Numbered from the stretch's first letter, positions 8,634 through 17,836 are shown. The stretch is 64,000 bases of DNA from Eubacterium aggregans (GCF_900107815.1 NZ_FNRK01000015.1:1-64000); one strand, 5' to 3'. Made by a program: numbers and translations. The notes: generated from the letters alone by a model not told the origin.

Positions 8634-9282
8634 GCTCTTTTTTGATGGTGGACAGATAGCGGTAGACCGTGGGGACAGAAACCCCCAGAATGTCTGCAAC
8701 CTCCCAAATGGTTCCCTTGACCATAAAAGTTCCCATTTCCTGGAGCTTTTCCACTAGCTCTACCTTTTCCTGGCGGCCCATCTTTTTCAGATCCTCCGCA
8801 TGGCCGGGAACGATGCGGCGCAGATGGCTGGCCACCAGATCCTTGACATCCATATTGAACGTTTCCTCAGGCTCCTGGGCAGCCTTACTATTGGAAACCG
8901 GCATAATGGAAATCAGGCTATCCAGGACGTTTCGGGCATCCACCAGGCTTTGGCAGTCCATATTAATGCACAGCATACCAATGAGACTGCCACCATCGTC
9001 CCGGATAAAATAAGTGGCAGAACGGATGGTTCCCCCAGTAGAGGACGTCCCCTTATAATTCACCCGATAGGGAACGGTCCTCCAGGATTCATCCTTTACC
9101 ATAGAAAGTCCCAAATCCGTAATGGGTGCCCCCACCTTTCGGCCGCTGATATAGCCATTACGGATGGCAACCACAGAGCAGTGCCAATCGGTCATATCAT
9201 GAAGGACCACCTCTGTGTGTTCCCCCAGGTAATCTGCTAAAAAATCCACCAATCCAATGAATGGTTCAAGCTTTTTCGTCAT
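8626..9282 (-). CDS. YheO-type PAS/helix-turn-helix transcriptional regulator
   Basis: A 218-residue regulator. Residues 1-115 resemble the YheO PAS-like domain (HTEVVLHDMTDW, then IRDDGGSLIGMLCINMD). The C-terminus ends in a winged HTH reading IWEVADILGVSVPTVYRYL. ATG 9282 was chosen because GAGGAGAT lies just before it; a longer start at 9321 has no such site. It is the first gene of the selenium/molybdenum operon and should control it. The promoter is at 9333-9361. A paralogue, 19140-19790, heads the dpaL operon. Confidence 0.85.
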   Translation of the reverse strand: MTKKLEPFIGLVDFLADYLGEHTEVVLHDMTDWHCSVVAIRNGYISGRKVGAPITDLGLSMVKDESWRTVPYRVNYKGTSSTGGTIRSATYFIRDDGGSLIGMLCINMDCQSLVDARNVLDSLISIMPVSNSKAAQEPEETFNMDVKDLVASHLRRIVPGHAEDLKKMGRQEKVELVEKLQEMGTFMVKGTIWEVADILGVSVPTVYRYLSTIKKEHE

Positions 9283-9332
9283 CTTTATCTCCTCACCGGA
9301 CAGCGTTATTCCCATCGCCATCTAATGATAGT

Positions 9333-9361
9333 ATTATCTCAGACTTTTGGGGAATATTCAA
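9333..9361 (-). promoter_or_regulatory. promoter of the selenium/molybdenum maturation operon
   Basis: Minus-strand TTGAAT (9356-9361) and GATAAT (9333-9338) are 17 bases apart and lie about 50 bases before the ATG at 9282. Confidence 0.55.
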
Positions 9362-9401
9362 TAATAATTTATTACTGATGAAAGTAAAAATTTGACTGAA
9401 A

Positions 9402-9434
9402 GAAAAAGGCAGGAACGCCCTGCGGGTTCCTGCC
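9402..9434 (-). terminator. terminator of the UroD-family gene
   Basis: On the minus strand GGCAGGAAC and GTTCCTGCC form a nine-base stem followed by TTTTTCTTTC. Confidence 0.88.
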
Positions 9435-9440
9435 TCAAAA

Positions 9441-10436
9441 TTAGAAAAGTTCTTCACTCATTTTATCAATTTCCGCATCCACTGCGGGGTAAACTTCTGG
9501 GAATACTGAGAAGTTCAGGCCGTGGGAGGTACAGGGGATGAAGTAATGCTTACCGCAATCCCGGCAGAGCTGGTCGGTTTCCCGGGCAATATCCGCCTGG
9601 GTCCAATCCGCTTTGTCCACCTTGCCATTGTCGATTCCCCCCATGAAGGTGATGTCCTTCCCGTATTCCTTAACCAGGGCGGGTAAATCATTGACGGACA
9701 TGCAGCCTTGCCACACATCGATTCCCATTTCGATCATGGTGGGGACCAGGGTGGCACTGTAGCTGTCGTTGTGGTGGATAACCAGCTCTACCCCGTGGTC
9801 GTGGTAGTATTTATAAATCTTCTTGTAACCCGGGAGGAAGAATTCCCGGAACATCTCCACACTGATGAAGGTGGACTTCTGGGTTCCCCAGTCATCGTGG
9901 TGGAAGATGGCATCGGGCTTCATATAGGTACAGATCTGTTCCGCCCACTTGAGCTCCCATTCGGTAATATAATCGATGAGCTCGTGCATGGCTTCAGGTT
10001 CCTCGTAGAAATTGATCATGGTATTTTGGATTTCACAGAGGTAGTGGCACATTTCGAAGAGGCCGGGGGCGATGAGGGGGGCGACGAATTTTTCATCCCG
10101 GTTGACCTTGGCCATATCCTCCCGGCATTGTTTCCAGTCTGCCTCGGTGTAGTCGATCGCCGGGGCCTTGACGTATTTTTTCCACTCAGTGATATCGGGG
10201 CAGACCAGATGCTCGGAATCGTGGAGGGGAAAGGCACCGGGAGCCCCTGCGGGCCAGGCGTTCATGTAACCCCATCCGCATTTTACTGCATCATCCCCCG
10301 GCTTGGCGGGCATCATGGGATACGCCATGGCGTAGGGGGTGGACAGAATAAATTCAATCCCCTCATATTGCTTGACAAAACGATCAGGATTCCCCCCGGA
10401 AATGACTTCCCTCAGATTCTCTTTGATGGATAGCAT
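9441..10436 (-). CDS. uroporphyrinogen decarboxylase-family protein, likely corrinoid methyltransferase type
   Basis: A 331-residue TIM-barrel protein of the UroD family. It lacks the heme-enzyme N-terminus and instead resembles the MtaA/CmuA-like methyltransferases of anaerobes. HHDDWGTQKS and HHNDSYSATL supply the usual barrel-lining residues, and IPCTSHGL near the C-terminus has the conserved cysteine expected to bind zinc. Such enzymes move methyl groups between a substrate, a corrinoid protein and coenzyme M or folate. No corrinoid protein is encoded nearby, so the partner is elsewhere or the role differs. It is divergent from the PucR regulator at 10639. Confidence 0.75.
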   Translation of the reverse strand: MLSIKENLREVISGGNPDRFVKQYEGIEFILSTPYAMAYPMMPAKPGDDAVKCGWGYMNAWPAGAPGAFPLHDSEHLVCPDITEWKKYVKAPAIDYTEADWKQCREDMAKVNRDEKFVAPLIAPGLFEMCHYLCEIQNTMINFYEEPEAMHELIDYITEWELKWAEQICTYMKPDAIFHHDDWGTQKSTFISVEMFREFFLPGYKKIYKYYHDHGVELVIHHNDSYSATLVPTMIEMGIDVWQGCMSVNDLPALVKEYGKDITFMGGIDNGKVDKADWTQADIARETDQLCRDCGKHYFIPCTSHGLNFSVFPEVYPAVDAEIDKMSEELF

Positions 10437-10507
10437 AAAACTACCTCCTCCTTCAATTTAATGATTACACAAACAGCCGCATTGCACCAGTGCCGGTTAA
10501 GAAACCC

Positions 10508-10536
10508 TTGACACTTCTGTATGTATTGATTATATT
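10508..10536 (+). promoter_or_regulatory. promoter of the PucR-type regulator
   Basis: TTGACA (10508-10513) and TATATT (10531-10536) are separated by 17 bases. The start codon lies about 100 bases downstream. Confidence 0.72.
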
Positions 10537-10557
10537 CTCTATAGAAGAGGGTGTAAA
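10528..10557 (-). promoter_or_regulatory. divergent promoter of the UroD-family gene
   Basis: On the minus strand TTTACA (10552-10557) and TATAAT (10528-10533) are 18 bases apart. The -10 box overlaps that of the plus-strand promoter, so the two directions should exclude each other. Confidence 0.6.
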
Positions 10558-10615
10558 GTCCGCAATACGAATGAATTTTGAAGCCGGATTCCTATATTTT
10601 GTAGGAGGTGTGAAA

Positions 10616-10642
10616 GTGAGAAAAAGGGGGCACCGAAGATGA
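10616..10642 (+). CDS. possible eight-codon leader peptide of the PucR gene
   Basis: GTG at 10616 follows a strong GGAGGTG site and reads eight codons (MRKRGHRR) to a TGA at 10640-10642. That stop overlaps the ATG of the regulator as ATGA. The regulator's own ribosome site is weaker (GGGGG at 10626-10630). The arrangement would couple regulator synthesis to translation of the short, arginine-rich peptide. It could also be chance. Confidence 0.35.
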   Translation: MRKRGHRR

Positions 10643-12183
10643 AAATATCCTTGGTTTTGATCCAGGATGAGCTGACGGTTTATGAGGGGCAGATATTGGG
10701 GAATTCCGCCAATCGAAAAAAAGGATTCTACCAGGCGGTGGGTTATCACACTGGGATGGTCGTGGATTCGGATTGTCTGTACCTGGCGCAGGGGGCAGAT
10801 TTTGATCGGGAGATCAGAGGCTGTGGGCTTATCAGTCGGGGAATGCCCGGGGCGGAGGTCCTTGCCCGAAATACCGTCCTCGTCTTTTCCGAGGCCTTTC
10901 CCTTTCGGGCATTGGCGGAAGCGGTTCAGCAGGTATTTTTAAAATATGCCAAATGGGAAGCCGCCCTTCGCCAGGCGGTTCAGAATAATGCTTCCTTCTA
11001 CAAGCTCTTTGAAATTGCAGAAAGGGTTTTTGAAAATTCCATGTTCATGCACGACCGCAATTTCATCGAGCTGGCCTGTGTCAACCGATGTCCTGAAGAG
11101 GAGGAGCTGTGGGAATACGATGAACGCCGGGGAAAGTACTACCTGCCCCTGGAGATTGTCAATAATTTTAAGATTAATCCTGATTATCTGGAAACCATGA
11201 CCACCAAGGGGCCGGAGATCTTTCCAGATACCACCTTCAATTACCGCATTCTCTACGAAAATTTATGGCATAACGGCCAATACTGGGGAAGAATTTGCAT
11301 CAATGAAATCAACCGCGCCCTCCGGCCCAGCGATTTTGAACTGTTGGATTACTTTTCCGACATTGTCACCGATGCACTCCATGCTATTGAGATGACGGAG
11401 TACAAGCAGGCCTACTCCCTCCCCCGCTTTCTCAAGGGTCTCATTGAGACGGGCCAGATAGATCAGATGACCATGGATACCCAGCTGATGCAGTACGGCT
11501 GGACGTATATGGATACCTATTTTTGTGCCTGCCTGTTTACCAATGAGGAAGACACCCACATCAATTCCATCCAATACCAATGCAACCGGCTGATGGATCA
11601 GTTTTCCCACACCTGCGTTTTCTATGACGGGCGATGCATGGTGATGCTGGTGAACAGCACCCTGAGTGAGATGGATATCTCCACCTTTCAGAACCATATC
11701 GCGGTGACCCTAAGGGAGGGCCTGATTAAGGCGGGAATCAGCACGGCCTTTACCGATCTCCGGAAATTTCCGGAGTACTATCGCCAGGCCATTGCGGTCT
11801 TCCGCGTGGGACAGCGGCGGCAGGAGATGTTCTGGAGTTACCGTTTTGATGAATACCGTCTGGCCTATATCCTCCAGACGGCAATGGCAGATTTACCCGT
11901 CGGTCTGCTGTGTAATACGGCCATCACCGTCCTCAGGGATTATGACAAAACCCACACTTCGGAATTAAAGCGGACCCTCAAAAGCTACCTGGGAAACGAA
12001 CGGAATATTGTCCGGACCGCCGAGGAGCTGGATATCCACCGCAGTACCCTTCTGTACCGCATCCAGCGAATCAAGACGCTGACGGGCTTAGATCTGGACC
12101 TGCCCGAAACCCGCTTCGATCTCCTGCTGTCCTATTTTCTGGAGGAGGAACGCATTCGGTATTTTAAGCCGATGAAGGGGTAA
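10639..12183 (+). CDS. PucR-family transcriptional regulator
   Basis: The 514-residue protein ends with the PucR C-terminal HTH: YLGNERNIVRTAEELDIHRS and then TLLYRIQRIK (about residues 453-484). The central part (about 260-400) resembles the GGDEF-like region common in this family. The N-terminal 230 residues are a sensor region of unknown ligand. PucR proteins often govern purine catabolism, and this gene lies beside the purine permease/dpaL operon, so that is the likely regulon. It may equally control the divergent UroD-family gene, whose promoter overlaps its own. Confidence 0.85.
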   Translation: MKISLVLIQDELTVYEGQILGNSANRKKGFYQAVGYHTGMVVDSDCLYLAQGADFDREIRGCGLISRGMPGAEVLARNTVLVFSEAFPFRALAEAVQQVFLKYAKWEAALRQAVQNNASFYKLFEIAERVFENSMFMHDRNFIELACVNRCPEEEELWEYDERRGKYYLPLEIVNNFKINPDYLETMTTKGPEIFPDTTFNYRILYENLWHNGQYWGRICINEINRALRPSDFELLDYFSDIVTDALHAIEMTEYKQAYSLPRFLKGLIETGQIDQMTMDTQLMQYGWTYMDTYFCACLFTNEEDTHINSIQYQCNRLMDQFSHTCVFYDGRCMVMLVNSTLSEMDISTFQNHIAVTLREGLIKAGISTAFTDLRKFPEYYRQAIAVFRVGQRRQEMFWSYRFDEYRLAYILQTAMADLPVGLLCNTAITVLRDYDKTHTSELKRTLKSYLGNERNIVRTAEELDIHRSTLLYRIQRIKTLTGLDLDLPETRFDLLLSYFLEEERIRYFKPMKG

Positions 12184-12226
12184 AAAAAGAGACTGATCCC
12201 TGCCATTTTCATAGCAGCGGTCAGTC
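12182..12226 (-). terminator. terminator of the purine permease/dpaL operon
   Basis: On the minus strand GACTGACCGCTGC pairs with GCAGGGATCAGTC (two mismatches) around a ten-base loop and is followed by TCTTTTTTT. It overlaps the stop of the PucR gene on the other strand. Confidence 0.78.
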
Positions 12227-12257
12227 AGTATGTTCGGTAAAGGAGAATCTATGGTGT

Positions 12258-13646
12258 TTATTTCACTTCTTCTGAAATTTCTTCTTCTAATTCAGCATGG
12301 GCTTCGGCTTCCTGTACCGCTTCATCCGGCAGGACATCCGATTCTTCCTTGGGAATGACTAAATACAGAATGATGGCTACCAGGGTAGCGACGATGACCG
12401 GGGAATCCCCAAAGATACTGCCAACCCAGGCTGGGAATTGGTCCAGGCAGCCTTCCACCTGGGTAATCCCCAGGCCCAAGGCAATGGATAGACCAACGAT
12501 GCCACTGTTCTTCATGGACAGGCCCTGCTGCATAATCAGCCGGATTCCCGTCATGGTGATACTGGCGAAAACCGAGATCGTGGCCCCTCCCAGCACGCAG
12601 CTGGGAATGGTGGTCAGCAGTGCCGAGAATTTTGGTAAGAAACCCGCCAGGAGAATGAGCACCGCAGCGACGGTAAAGATCAGGCGGTTGACCACTTTGG
12701 TGGTGGCCACAATCCCGACATTTTGACTGTAGGTGGCCGTCGGCAGACCACCGAAGAAGGCGCCTAGCATACTGGCCAAGCCATTACCGATAATCCCTCC
12801 GGAAAGCTCGCCGATTTTTGGACTTCGATCGAAGCCGCCGGCTGTGGTAGCTGACAGATCTCCGATGGCTTGAACCGAATTAACAATATAAAGGACCGCC
12901 ATGGTGATGATGGCTGAGGTGTGGAATTCCAACCCAAAATGCAAGGGGGCAGGAACTGTGACCCAGCCAGCAGTGGCAACGGCATCAAAGGAGACAATGC
13001 CGCAAAAGAGAGAAATAATATAGCCCACGGCGATACCAATCAGAATGGAAGCCAGACGCAGGAACCCCTTGGCAAAATTGTTAAGGACAATGACGACAGC
13101 CAAGGTGATTAAGGAAATAATCCAGTAAATAGGGGCCCCAAAATCTGGTGCGCTGGCCCCACCAGCCATATATTTAATGGCGGTCGGATAAAGGGAAAGG
13201 CCAATGGTGAAAACCACGGTCCCAGTAACCAAAGGTGGGAAAAGCTTTCTTAAATATTTGACGAAGATACCAAAGACCACAGCAACGGCACCGCCGATGA
13301 GCTGTGCACCCAAAATTGTAGCCAGATTAAATTCACTGCCGATGCTGATAAGGGTGGGAAGATAAGCAAAGCTGGCGCCCATAATGACCGGCAGTCCGGA
13401 GCCGACTTTTCCGAAGATGGGGAAAAGCTGTACTAAGGTGGCCAGTCCGGAAATAATCAGGGCCGATTGGATCAGGATGACGCTATCGGCTGGAGACAGC
13501 CCACAGATGTTTGAAACAATAATGGCTGGGGTGACACACCCAACGACCATCGCCGCCACATGCTGCAAAGAAAGTGGGACGATTTCAACAGGGGTCGGTT
13601 TGCCGAGCCAGCTAAAAACAAGGGACTTCGTATCGATTTTATTCAT
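12258..13646 (-). CDS. NCS2-family purine/nucleobase permease
   Basis: A 462-residue membrane protein with about 12-14 hydrophobic segments. It contains the nucleobase-ascorbate transporter signature QNVGIVATTKVVNR and a family N-terminus reading PLSLQHVAAMVVGCV. It should bring xanthine, urate or a related purine into the cell with protons or sodium. The acidic C-terminal tail (ELEEEISEEVK) is unremarkable. It is the last gene of the operon that starts with the YheO-type regulator at 19790. The 194-base gap upstream holds a large hairpin (13667-13823). AGGTGAT precedes the ATG. Confidence 0.9.
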   Translation of the reverse strand: MNKIDTKSLVFSWLGKPTPVEIVPLSLQHVAAMVVGCVTPAIIVSNICGLSPADSVILIQSALIISGLATLVQLFPIFGKVGSGLPVIMGASFAYLPTLISIGSEFNLATILGAQLIGGAVAVVFGIFVKYLRKLFPPLVTGTVVFTIGLSLYPTAIKYMAGGASAPDFGAPIYWIISLITLAVVIVLNNFAKGFLRLASILIGIAVGYIISLFCGIVSFDAVATAGWVTVPAPLHFGLEFHTSAIITMAVLYIVNSVQAIGDLSATTAGGFDRSPKIGELSGGIIGNGLASMLGAFFGGLPTATYSQNVGIVATTKVVNRLIFTVAAVLILLAGFLPKFSALLTTIPSCVLGGATISVFASITMTGIRLIMQQGLSMKNSGIVGLSIALGLGITQVEGCLDQFPAWVGSIFGDSPVIVATLVAIILYLVIPKEESDVLPDEAVQEAEAHAELEEEISEEVK

Positions 13647-13666
13647 AATATCACCTGGAATCCAGG

Positions 13667-13823
13667 GGGGCTAGTGTCATGGGAAAGACTTCGGTCGACG
13701 TCCGACATATAAATACATTTTAGTCTCCGCTCCGCGGACAGCTACGCTGTTCGCCTTAAGTCGACCTTAAATGTACTTTATATGACGGACATCTGTGGGG
13801 AACTTTTCTATGCGATAGCCCCT
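13667..13823. repeat. 157-bp imperfect palindrome, MITE-like
   Basis: Bases from 13667 to about 13741 pair with those from about 13752 to 13823 as one long imperfect hairpin. The ends read GGGGCTA and TAGCCCC, and an inner block reads GTCCGACATATAAA against TTTATATGACGGAC. A small CAGCTACGCTG loop closes it. It fills the gap between ridA and the permease. Terminal inverted repeats starting GGGGCTA are common in transposons, so a small non-autonomous element is the simplest reading; an RNA hairpin tuning permease expression is the alternative. Confidence 0.6.
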
Positions 13824-13840
13824 TAGGATTTTGAGTTCGC

Positions 13841-14218
13841 CTAGCGGGTAGCTATGGCTTCAATTTCGAATAAGGCACCCTTTGGCAGGCCAGCAACGGC
13901 CACACAGGAGCGGGCAGGGAAATCAGAAGTGAAGTATTTGGCATATACTTCGTTCACAGCGGCAAAATCGGCCATATCCGCCAGAAAAACGGTGGTCTTG
14001 GCAACCTGTTCCAAGCTGCTGCCGGCTTCGGCTAGAATAATCTTCAGGTTTTCGAAGCCGCGGGTAGCCTGGGCGACGACGCCATCGGCTAAATCACCGG
14101 TCTGAGGATCCACACCCAGCTGGCCGGAGATAAAAATCGTATCCCCAATGGCGTTGGCGTGGGAATAAGGGCCGATGGCTGCAGGAGCCTGGGAAGCGTT
14201 GATTGCTGTTTTGTTCAT
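13841..14218 (-). CDS. ridA: RidA-family enamine/imine deaminase
   Basis: A 125-residue protein of the YjgF/YER057c/UK114 family. It has APAAIGPYSHA near the N-terminus, ISGQLGVDP, and the conserved arginine in FPARSCVAVAGLPKGALFEIEAIA. RidA hydrolyses the reactive 2-aminoacrylate or imines released by PLP enzymes. That fits this operon well, because diaminopropionate ammonia-lyase passes through aminoacrylate. It lies ten bases after arcC. Confidence 0.92.
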   Translation of the reverse strand: MNKTAINASQAPAAIGPYSHANAIGDTIFISGQLGVDPQTGDLADGVVAQATRGFENLKIILAEAGSSLEQVAKTTVFLADMADFAAVNEVYAKYFTSDFPARSCVAVAGLPKGALFEIEAIATR

Positions 14219-14227
14219 AAGAACCTC

Positions 14228-15160
14228 CTATTTAATAATGGTGCCGGTTTTCCCCTGGATTCCATCCTTGGCTTTTTCAAGGAGGGTAATGAGGGCAAAG
14301 CGATCTTCTTTAGACGATGCGAAATCCATGGCAGCCTGTACCTTTGGCAGCATGGAGCCCGGTGCAAATTGGCCTTCATTGGCGTAGGCCACGGCCTGTT
14401 CCACAGAGATTTCGGACAAGTTTTCCTGATTTTCCTTCCCAAAGTTAATGGCGACTTTTTCCACCGCCGTTAAGATGATCAGGCAATCTGCATCGATATC
14501 CTTGGCTAAAAGGCAGCTGCCAAAGTCTTTATCGACCACGGCTGCAGCACCCTTTAAGTGGTTACCCTGGGCATAAACCGGGATACCACCGCCGCCAGCG
14601 GCGATGACCACCTGTCCGGCATCGATGAGGGCCCGGACTGTTTCAATTTCCACGATTTCAACAGGTCTGGGAGAAGCGACGACGCGGCGATAGCCCCGTC
14701 CGGCATCTTCCATTATATCATATCCCCGTTCCTTTACCATCTGGTCGGCTTCTTCTTTGGTCATGAAGCGGCCGATGGGCTTGGTGGGATTCTGGAAAGC
14801 CGCATCCTCAGGATCCACCCGCATCTGGGTGATGATGCTGGAAACGGGTTTCTGGATACCACGGTCTAACAGTTCTTCCCGGATGGCATTTTGCAGGTCG
14901 TAGCCGATGTAACCCTGGCTCATGGCGACGCAGACGGATAAGGGAGCCACAGGATTACCGGGATCGACCTTGGCCAGTTCACCCATGGCTAAGTTGATCA
15001 TACCAACCTGGGGGCCGTTACCGTGGGAAATGACGACTTCATTGCCCTCTTCGATGAGGTCAACGATGGCTTTAGCGGTTTCTTTTACCGCAGCCATTTG
15101 TTCTGGTAAATTATTGCCCAGGGCGTTGCCGCCTAAAGCAATGACGATTTTTTTACCCAT
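14228..15160 (-). CDS. arcC: carbamate kinase
   Basis: The 310-residue protein is an amino-acid-kinase-fold enzyme with IVIALGGNALG (residues 5-15), ISHGNGPQVGM (44-54) and AAGGGGIPV, all typical of carbamate kinase. It converts carbamoyl phosphate and ADP into ATP, ammonia and carbon dioxide. Beside ygeW it should cash in the carbamoyl groups released during purine breakdown. Its length matches the family. A 136-base gap with a hairpin separates it from ygeW. Confidence 0.93.
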   Translation of the reverse strand: MGKKIVIALGGNALGNNLPEQMAAVKETAKAIVDLIEEGNEVVISHGNGPQVGMINLAMGELAKVDPGNPVAPLSVCVAMSQGYIGYDLQNAIREELLDRGIQKPVSSIITQMRVDPEDAAFQNPTKPIGRFMTKEEADQMVKERGYDIMEDAGRGYRRVVASPRPVEIVEIETVRALIDAGQVVIAAGGGGIPVYAQGNHLKGAAAVVDKDFGSCLLAKDIDADCLIILTAVEKVAINFGKENQENLSEISVEQAVAYANEGQFAPGSMLPKVQAAMDFASSKEDRFALITLLEKAKDGIQGKTGTIIK

Positions 15161-15225
15161 TATAGTTATTCTCGCTCTCGTTGGATTCGTAATGATTTAG
15201 TTAGTACTATTGATTTAAAGGAGGT

Positions 15226-15253
15226 GGGACTACCCAGATGTAAGGGCAGTCCC
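15226..15253. other. intercistronic hairpin between ygeW and arcC
   Basis: GGGACT at 15226-15231 pairs with AGTCCC at 15248-15253, and CCC/GGG extends the stem across single bulges. There is no T-tract, so it may stabilise or process the operon mRNA rather than end it. Confidence 0.45.
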
Positions 15254-15296
15254 GACAGTGTGAATGTTGATTGATTAAAATTTTGAAGGAGTCAGA

Positions 15297-16493
15297 TTAT
15301 TTGGAAAAGAAACGGGCGACATCGCGGTCTGCCAGTGCTTTCAAGGTTGCTTGAGGATCTTTTTCTTTTGCTAAGAAGATCATAGCGGCAATGATGTAAG
15401 GTTTGAAGCTGGCTTCCTTGTACAGCGGCACACGGTAGCGATCGAAGACAGTGTCATCCACTTCCCCTTCTGCACAGCTTAAACCGTTGATGTCAGCGGG
15501 CAGGCAGTGGAGGTATAAGGCTTTACCATCTTTGGTCTTTGCCATCATCTCTTCGGAGCAGGTCCAGTCTTTGTGTTCTGCATTCTGAGCCAGTAATTCC
15601 TGTTCTAAGGCGTCGATGCCAGCCTGGTCGCCTTCTGCGTACAAGTTGGTCCGTTTTTCCATGGCAGCGAAGGGAGCCCAGCTCTTAGGATAGACAATGT
15701 CGGCATCCTGGAAAGCTTCTTCCATGCTGTTGGTGCGCTTGAAGGAGCCGCCGGTGGCAGCAGCATTCTTAGCAGCCACTTCTTCCACTTCAGGCATCAC
15801 TTCGTATCCTTCAGGATGAGCCAGAACAACGTCCATTCCGAAACGGGTCATCAGGCCGATGATCCCCTGGGGAACGGATAAAGGCTTGCCGTAGGAAGGA
15901 GAGTATGCCCAGGTCATGGCCAGTTTCTTACCCTTTAAGTTTTCAACACCACCAAATTCGTGGATGATGTGGAGCATATCGGCCATGGCCTGGGTGGGGT
16001 GGTCGATGTCGCACTGGAGGTTGACTAAGGTTGGGCGCTGTTCTAAGATGCCGTCCTTGTTCCCTTCATCAGTGGCGTTCATAAATTCGTGCATGTAGGC
16101 GTTGCCCTTGCCGATGTACATATCGTCGCGAATCCCGATGACGTCAGCCATGAAGGAGACCATGTTGGCGGTTTCCCGGACGGTTTCGCCATGGGCGATC
16201 TGGGATTTGCCTTCGTCTAAATCCTGGACTTCCAGACCTAAGAGGTTACAGGCAGAAGCGAAGGAGAAACGGGTACGGGTGGAGTTGTCTCGGAAAAGGG
16301 AGATGCCCAGGCCGCTTTCGAAGATTTTGGTGGAGATGTTGTTTTCACGCATATAACGCAGGGCGTCGGCTACAGTGAAGACTGCTTCTAATTCGTCATC
16401 CGTCTTTTCCCAGGTCAGGAAAAAGTCATTTTCGTACATTTCTTTGAAGTTCAGTTCGTTGAGGCGATCGATATATTTTTGTAATTGTTCCAT
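15297..16493 (-). CDS. ygeW: knotted carbamoyltransferase YgeW
   Basis: A 398-residue member of the ATCase/OTCase superfamily. The carbamoyl-phosphate loop STRTR is at residues 71-75, HPTQAMADM is the second phosphate-contact segment, and LHCLPADI matches the HCLP motif of transcarbamylases. YgeW is a knotted member whose natural substrate has not been firmly settled. Its position between carbamate kinase and the ygeY/dpaL genes implies phosphorolysis of a carbamoylated purine-breakdown intermediate. Confidence 0.92.
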   Translation of the reverse strand: MEQLQKYIDRLNELNFKEMYENDFFLTWEKTDDELEAVFTVADALRYMRENNISTKIFESGLGISLFRDNSTRTRFSFASACNLLGLEVQDLDEGKSQIAHGETVRETANMVSFMADVIGIRDDMYIGKGNAYMHEFMNATDEGNKDGILEQRPTLVNLQCDIDHPTQAMADMLHIIHEFGGVENLKGKKLAMTWAYSPSYGKPLSVPQGIIGLMTRFGMDVVLAHPEGYEVMPEVEEVAAKNAAATGGSFKRTNSMEEAFQDADIVYPKSWAPFAAMEKRTNLYAEGDQAGIDALEQELLAQNAEHKDWTCSEEMMAKTKDGKALYLHCLPADINGLSCAEGEVDDTVFDRYRVPLYKEASFKPYIIAAMIFLAKEKDPQATLKALADRDVARFFSK

Positions 16494-16522
16494 TTTATAT
16501 ACTCCTTATAGATGGTTTTAAA

Positions 16523-17836
16523 TTATTTGGCAGCGTAGATGGCCGGCAGGGCAGCGTAGACAGCAGCACAGGTGACCAGGTCCTGTTTCCAGGTTTTTTC
16601 GTTGGGGGCGTGGGCCTGGGCTTCTGCACCAGGGCCAAAGCCGATGCAGGGGATGCCATTACGGCCCATGATGGACACACCATTGGTGGAGAAGGTCCAT
16701 TTGTCGGTTAATGGACGGGCTTTCCGCATTTCCACGGTTTCAGCAGCACCGATCCGTTCGTCGCCGTACATGGCTTTGTAGGAATCTTCCAAGGATTCAG
16801 TCACGGTGTGATCTTCTGGAATAACCCATGTTGGGAAGTAGCATTCGATGGGGTAGACACAGCCAGTGTAGGACGGACGGTCGTAGTTGTACATGGATAC
16901 TTTGACATCGTCGCCGTATTTTTGCACAGCGGGCAGCGCGCGGATTTCATCCAGGCAGCTTTCCCAGGTTTCGCCAGCGGTCATGCGGCGGTCTAAGGAC
17001 ACGGCACAGGAGTCTGCTACAGCGCAACGGCTGGGGGAGGTGTAGAAAATCTGGGAGGTGGTGACGGTCCCACGGCCTAAGAAGTTGGCTTCTTTGTATT
17101 CCGGATTGTATTTTTCAGAAAGCATTTTGACTAAGCCCTTGATTTCAGTGCCGTCTTCCGCATCGTTTTCGTTGAGGGCACGGACATCCTGGAGGATATC
17201 CGCCATTTTGTAAATGGCGTTGTCTCCACGTTCCGGAGCAGAACCGTGGCAGGATACGCCCTGGACATCGATGCGGATTTCCATACGGCCACGTTGTCCC
17301 CGATAGATCCCACCATCGGTAGGTTCTGTGGAAACCACGAATTCCGGACGGTATTTATCTTCTTTGATGATGTATTCCCAGCACAGGCCATCGCAGTCTT
17401 CTTCCTGGACGGTACCGGTAACCATAGCGGCATAGCCTTCAGGGATGAGGCCTAAGTCCTTCATGATCTTGGCGCCGTAAACAGCGGAAACAATCCCGCC
17501 ACACTGGTCAGATACCCCACGACCACCGATTTCGGTGTCGTTTTCGTAGCCTTCGTAGGGATCGAAGTCCCAGTTATCGATGTTCCCAATACCCACGGTA
17601 TCGATGTGGGCATCGAAGCCGATGAGTTTGTCACCGGTTCCCATGAAGCCGATAACGTTCCCCTGGGGATCGATTTCGACCTTGTCGAAGCCGAGGGCCG
17701 TCATTTCTTCTGCGATGCGGTCGATATGTGCTTTTTCGTCACAGCTTTCGCCAGGGTTCTTAACGATTTCCCGGAGGAATTTGGTCATGTCGGCCTGATA
17801 GGCCTGGGCTGCTTCTTTGATTGCTTTGTAATCCAT
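16523..17836 (-). CDS. ygeY: YgeY-family M20 metallohydrolase
   Basis: The 437-residue protein is an M20-type zinc hydrolase with [13 protein letters not shown] (first metal histidine and aspartate), TVQEEDCDG (catalytic glutamate) and STEPTDGG. YgeY proteins occur in selenium/purine clusters and are thought to cleave an amide or carbamoyl bond of a small intermediate. The gene lies between dpaL and ygeW with short gaps (71 and 29 bases). The substrate is inferred only from context. Confidence 0.9.
   Translation of the reverse strand: MDYKAIKEAAQAYQADMTKFLREIVKNPGESCDEKAHIDRIAEEMTALGFDKVEIDPQGNVIGFMGTGDKLIGFDAHIDTVGIGNIDNWDFDPYEGYENDTEIGGRGVSDQCGGIVSAVYGAKIMKDLGLIPEGYAAMVTGTVQEEDCDGLCWEYIIKEDKYRPEFVVSTEPTDGGIYRGQRGRMEIRIDVQGVSCHGSAPERGDNAIYKMADILQDVRALNENDAEDGTEIKGLVKMLSEKYNPEYKEANFLGRGTVTTSQIFYTSPSRCAVADSCAVSLDRRMTAGETWESCLDEIRALPAVQKYGDDVKVSMYNYDRPSYTGCVYPIECYFPTWVIPEDHTVTESLEDSYKAMYGDERIGAAETVEMRKARPLTDKWTFSTNGVSIMGRNGIPCIGFGPGAEAQAHAPNEKTWKQDLVTCAAVYAALPAIYAAK

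Noticed and set aside
9441-10436. heme-biosynthetic uroporphyrinogen decarboxylase
   Set aside because: The N-terminal heme-enzyme motifs are missing and the zinc-type cysteine/histidine pattern of methyltransferases is present; no heme genes are nearby.
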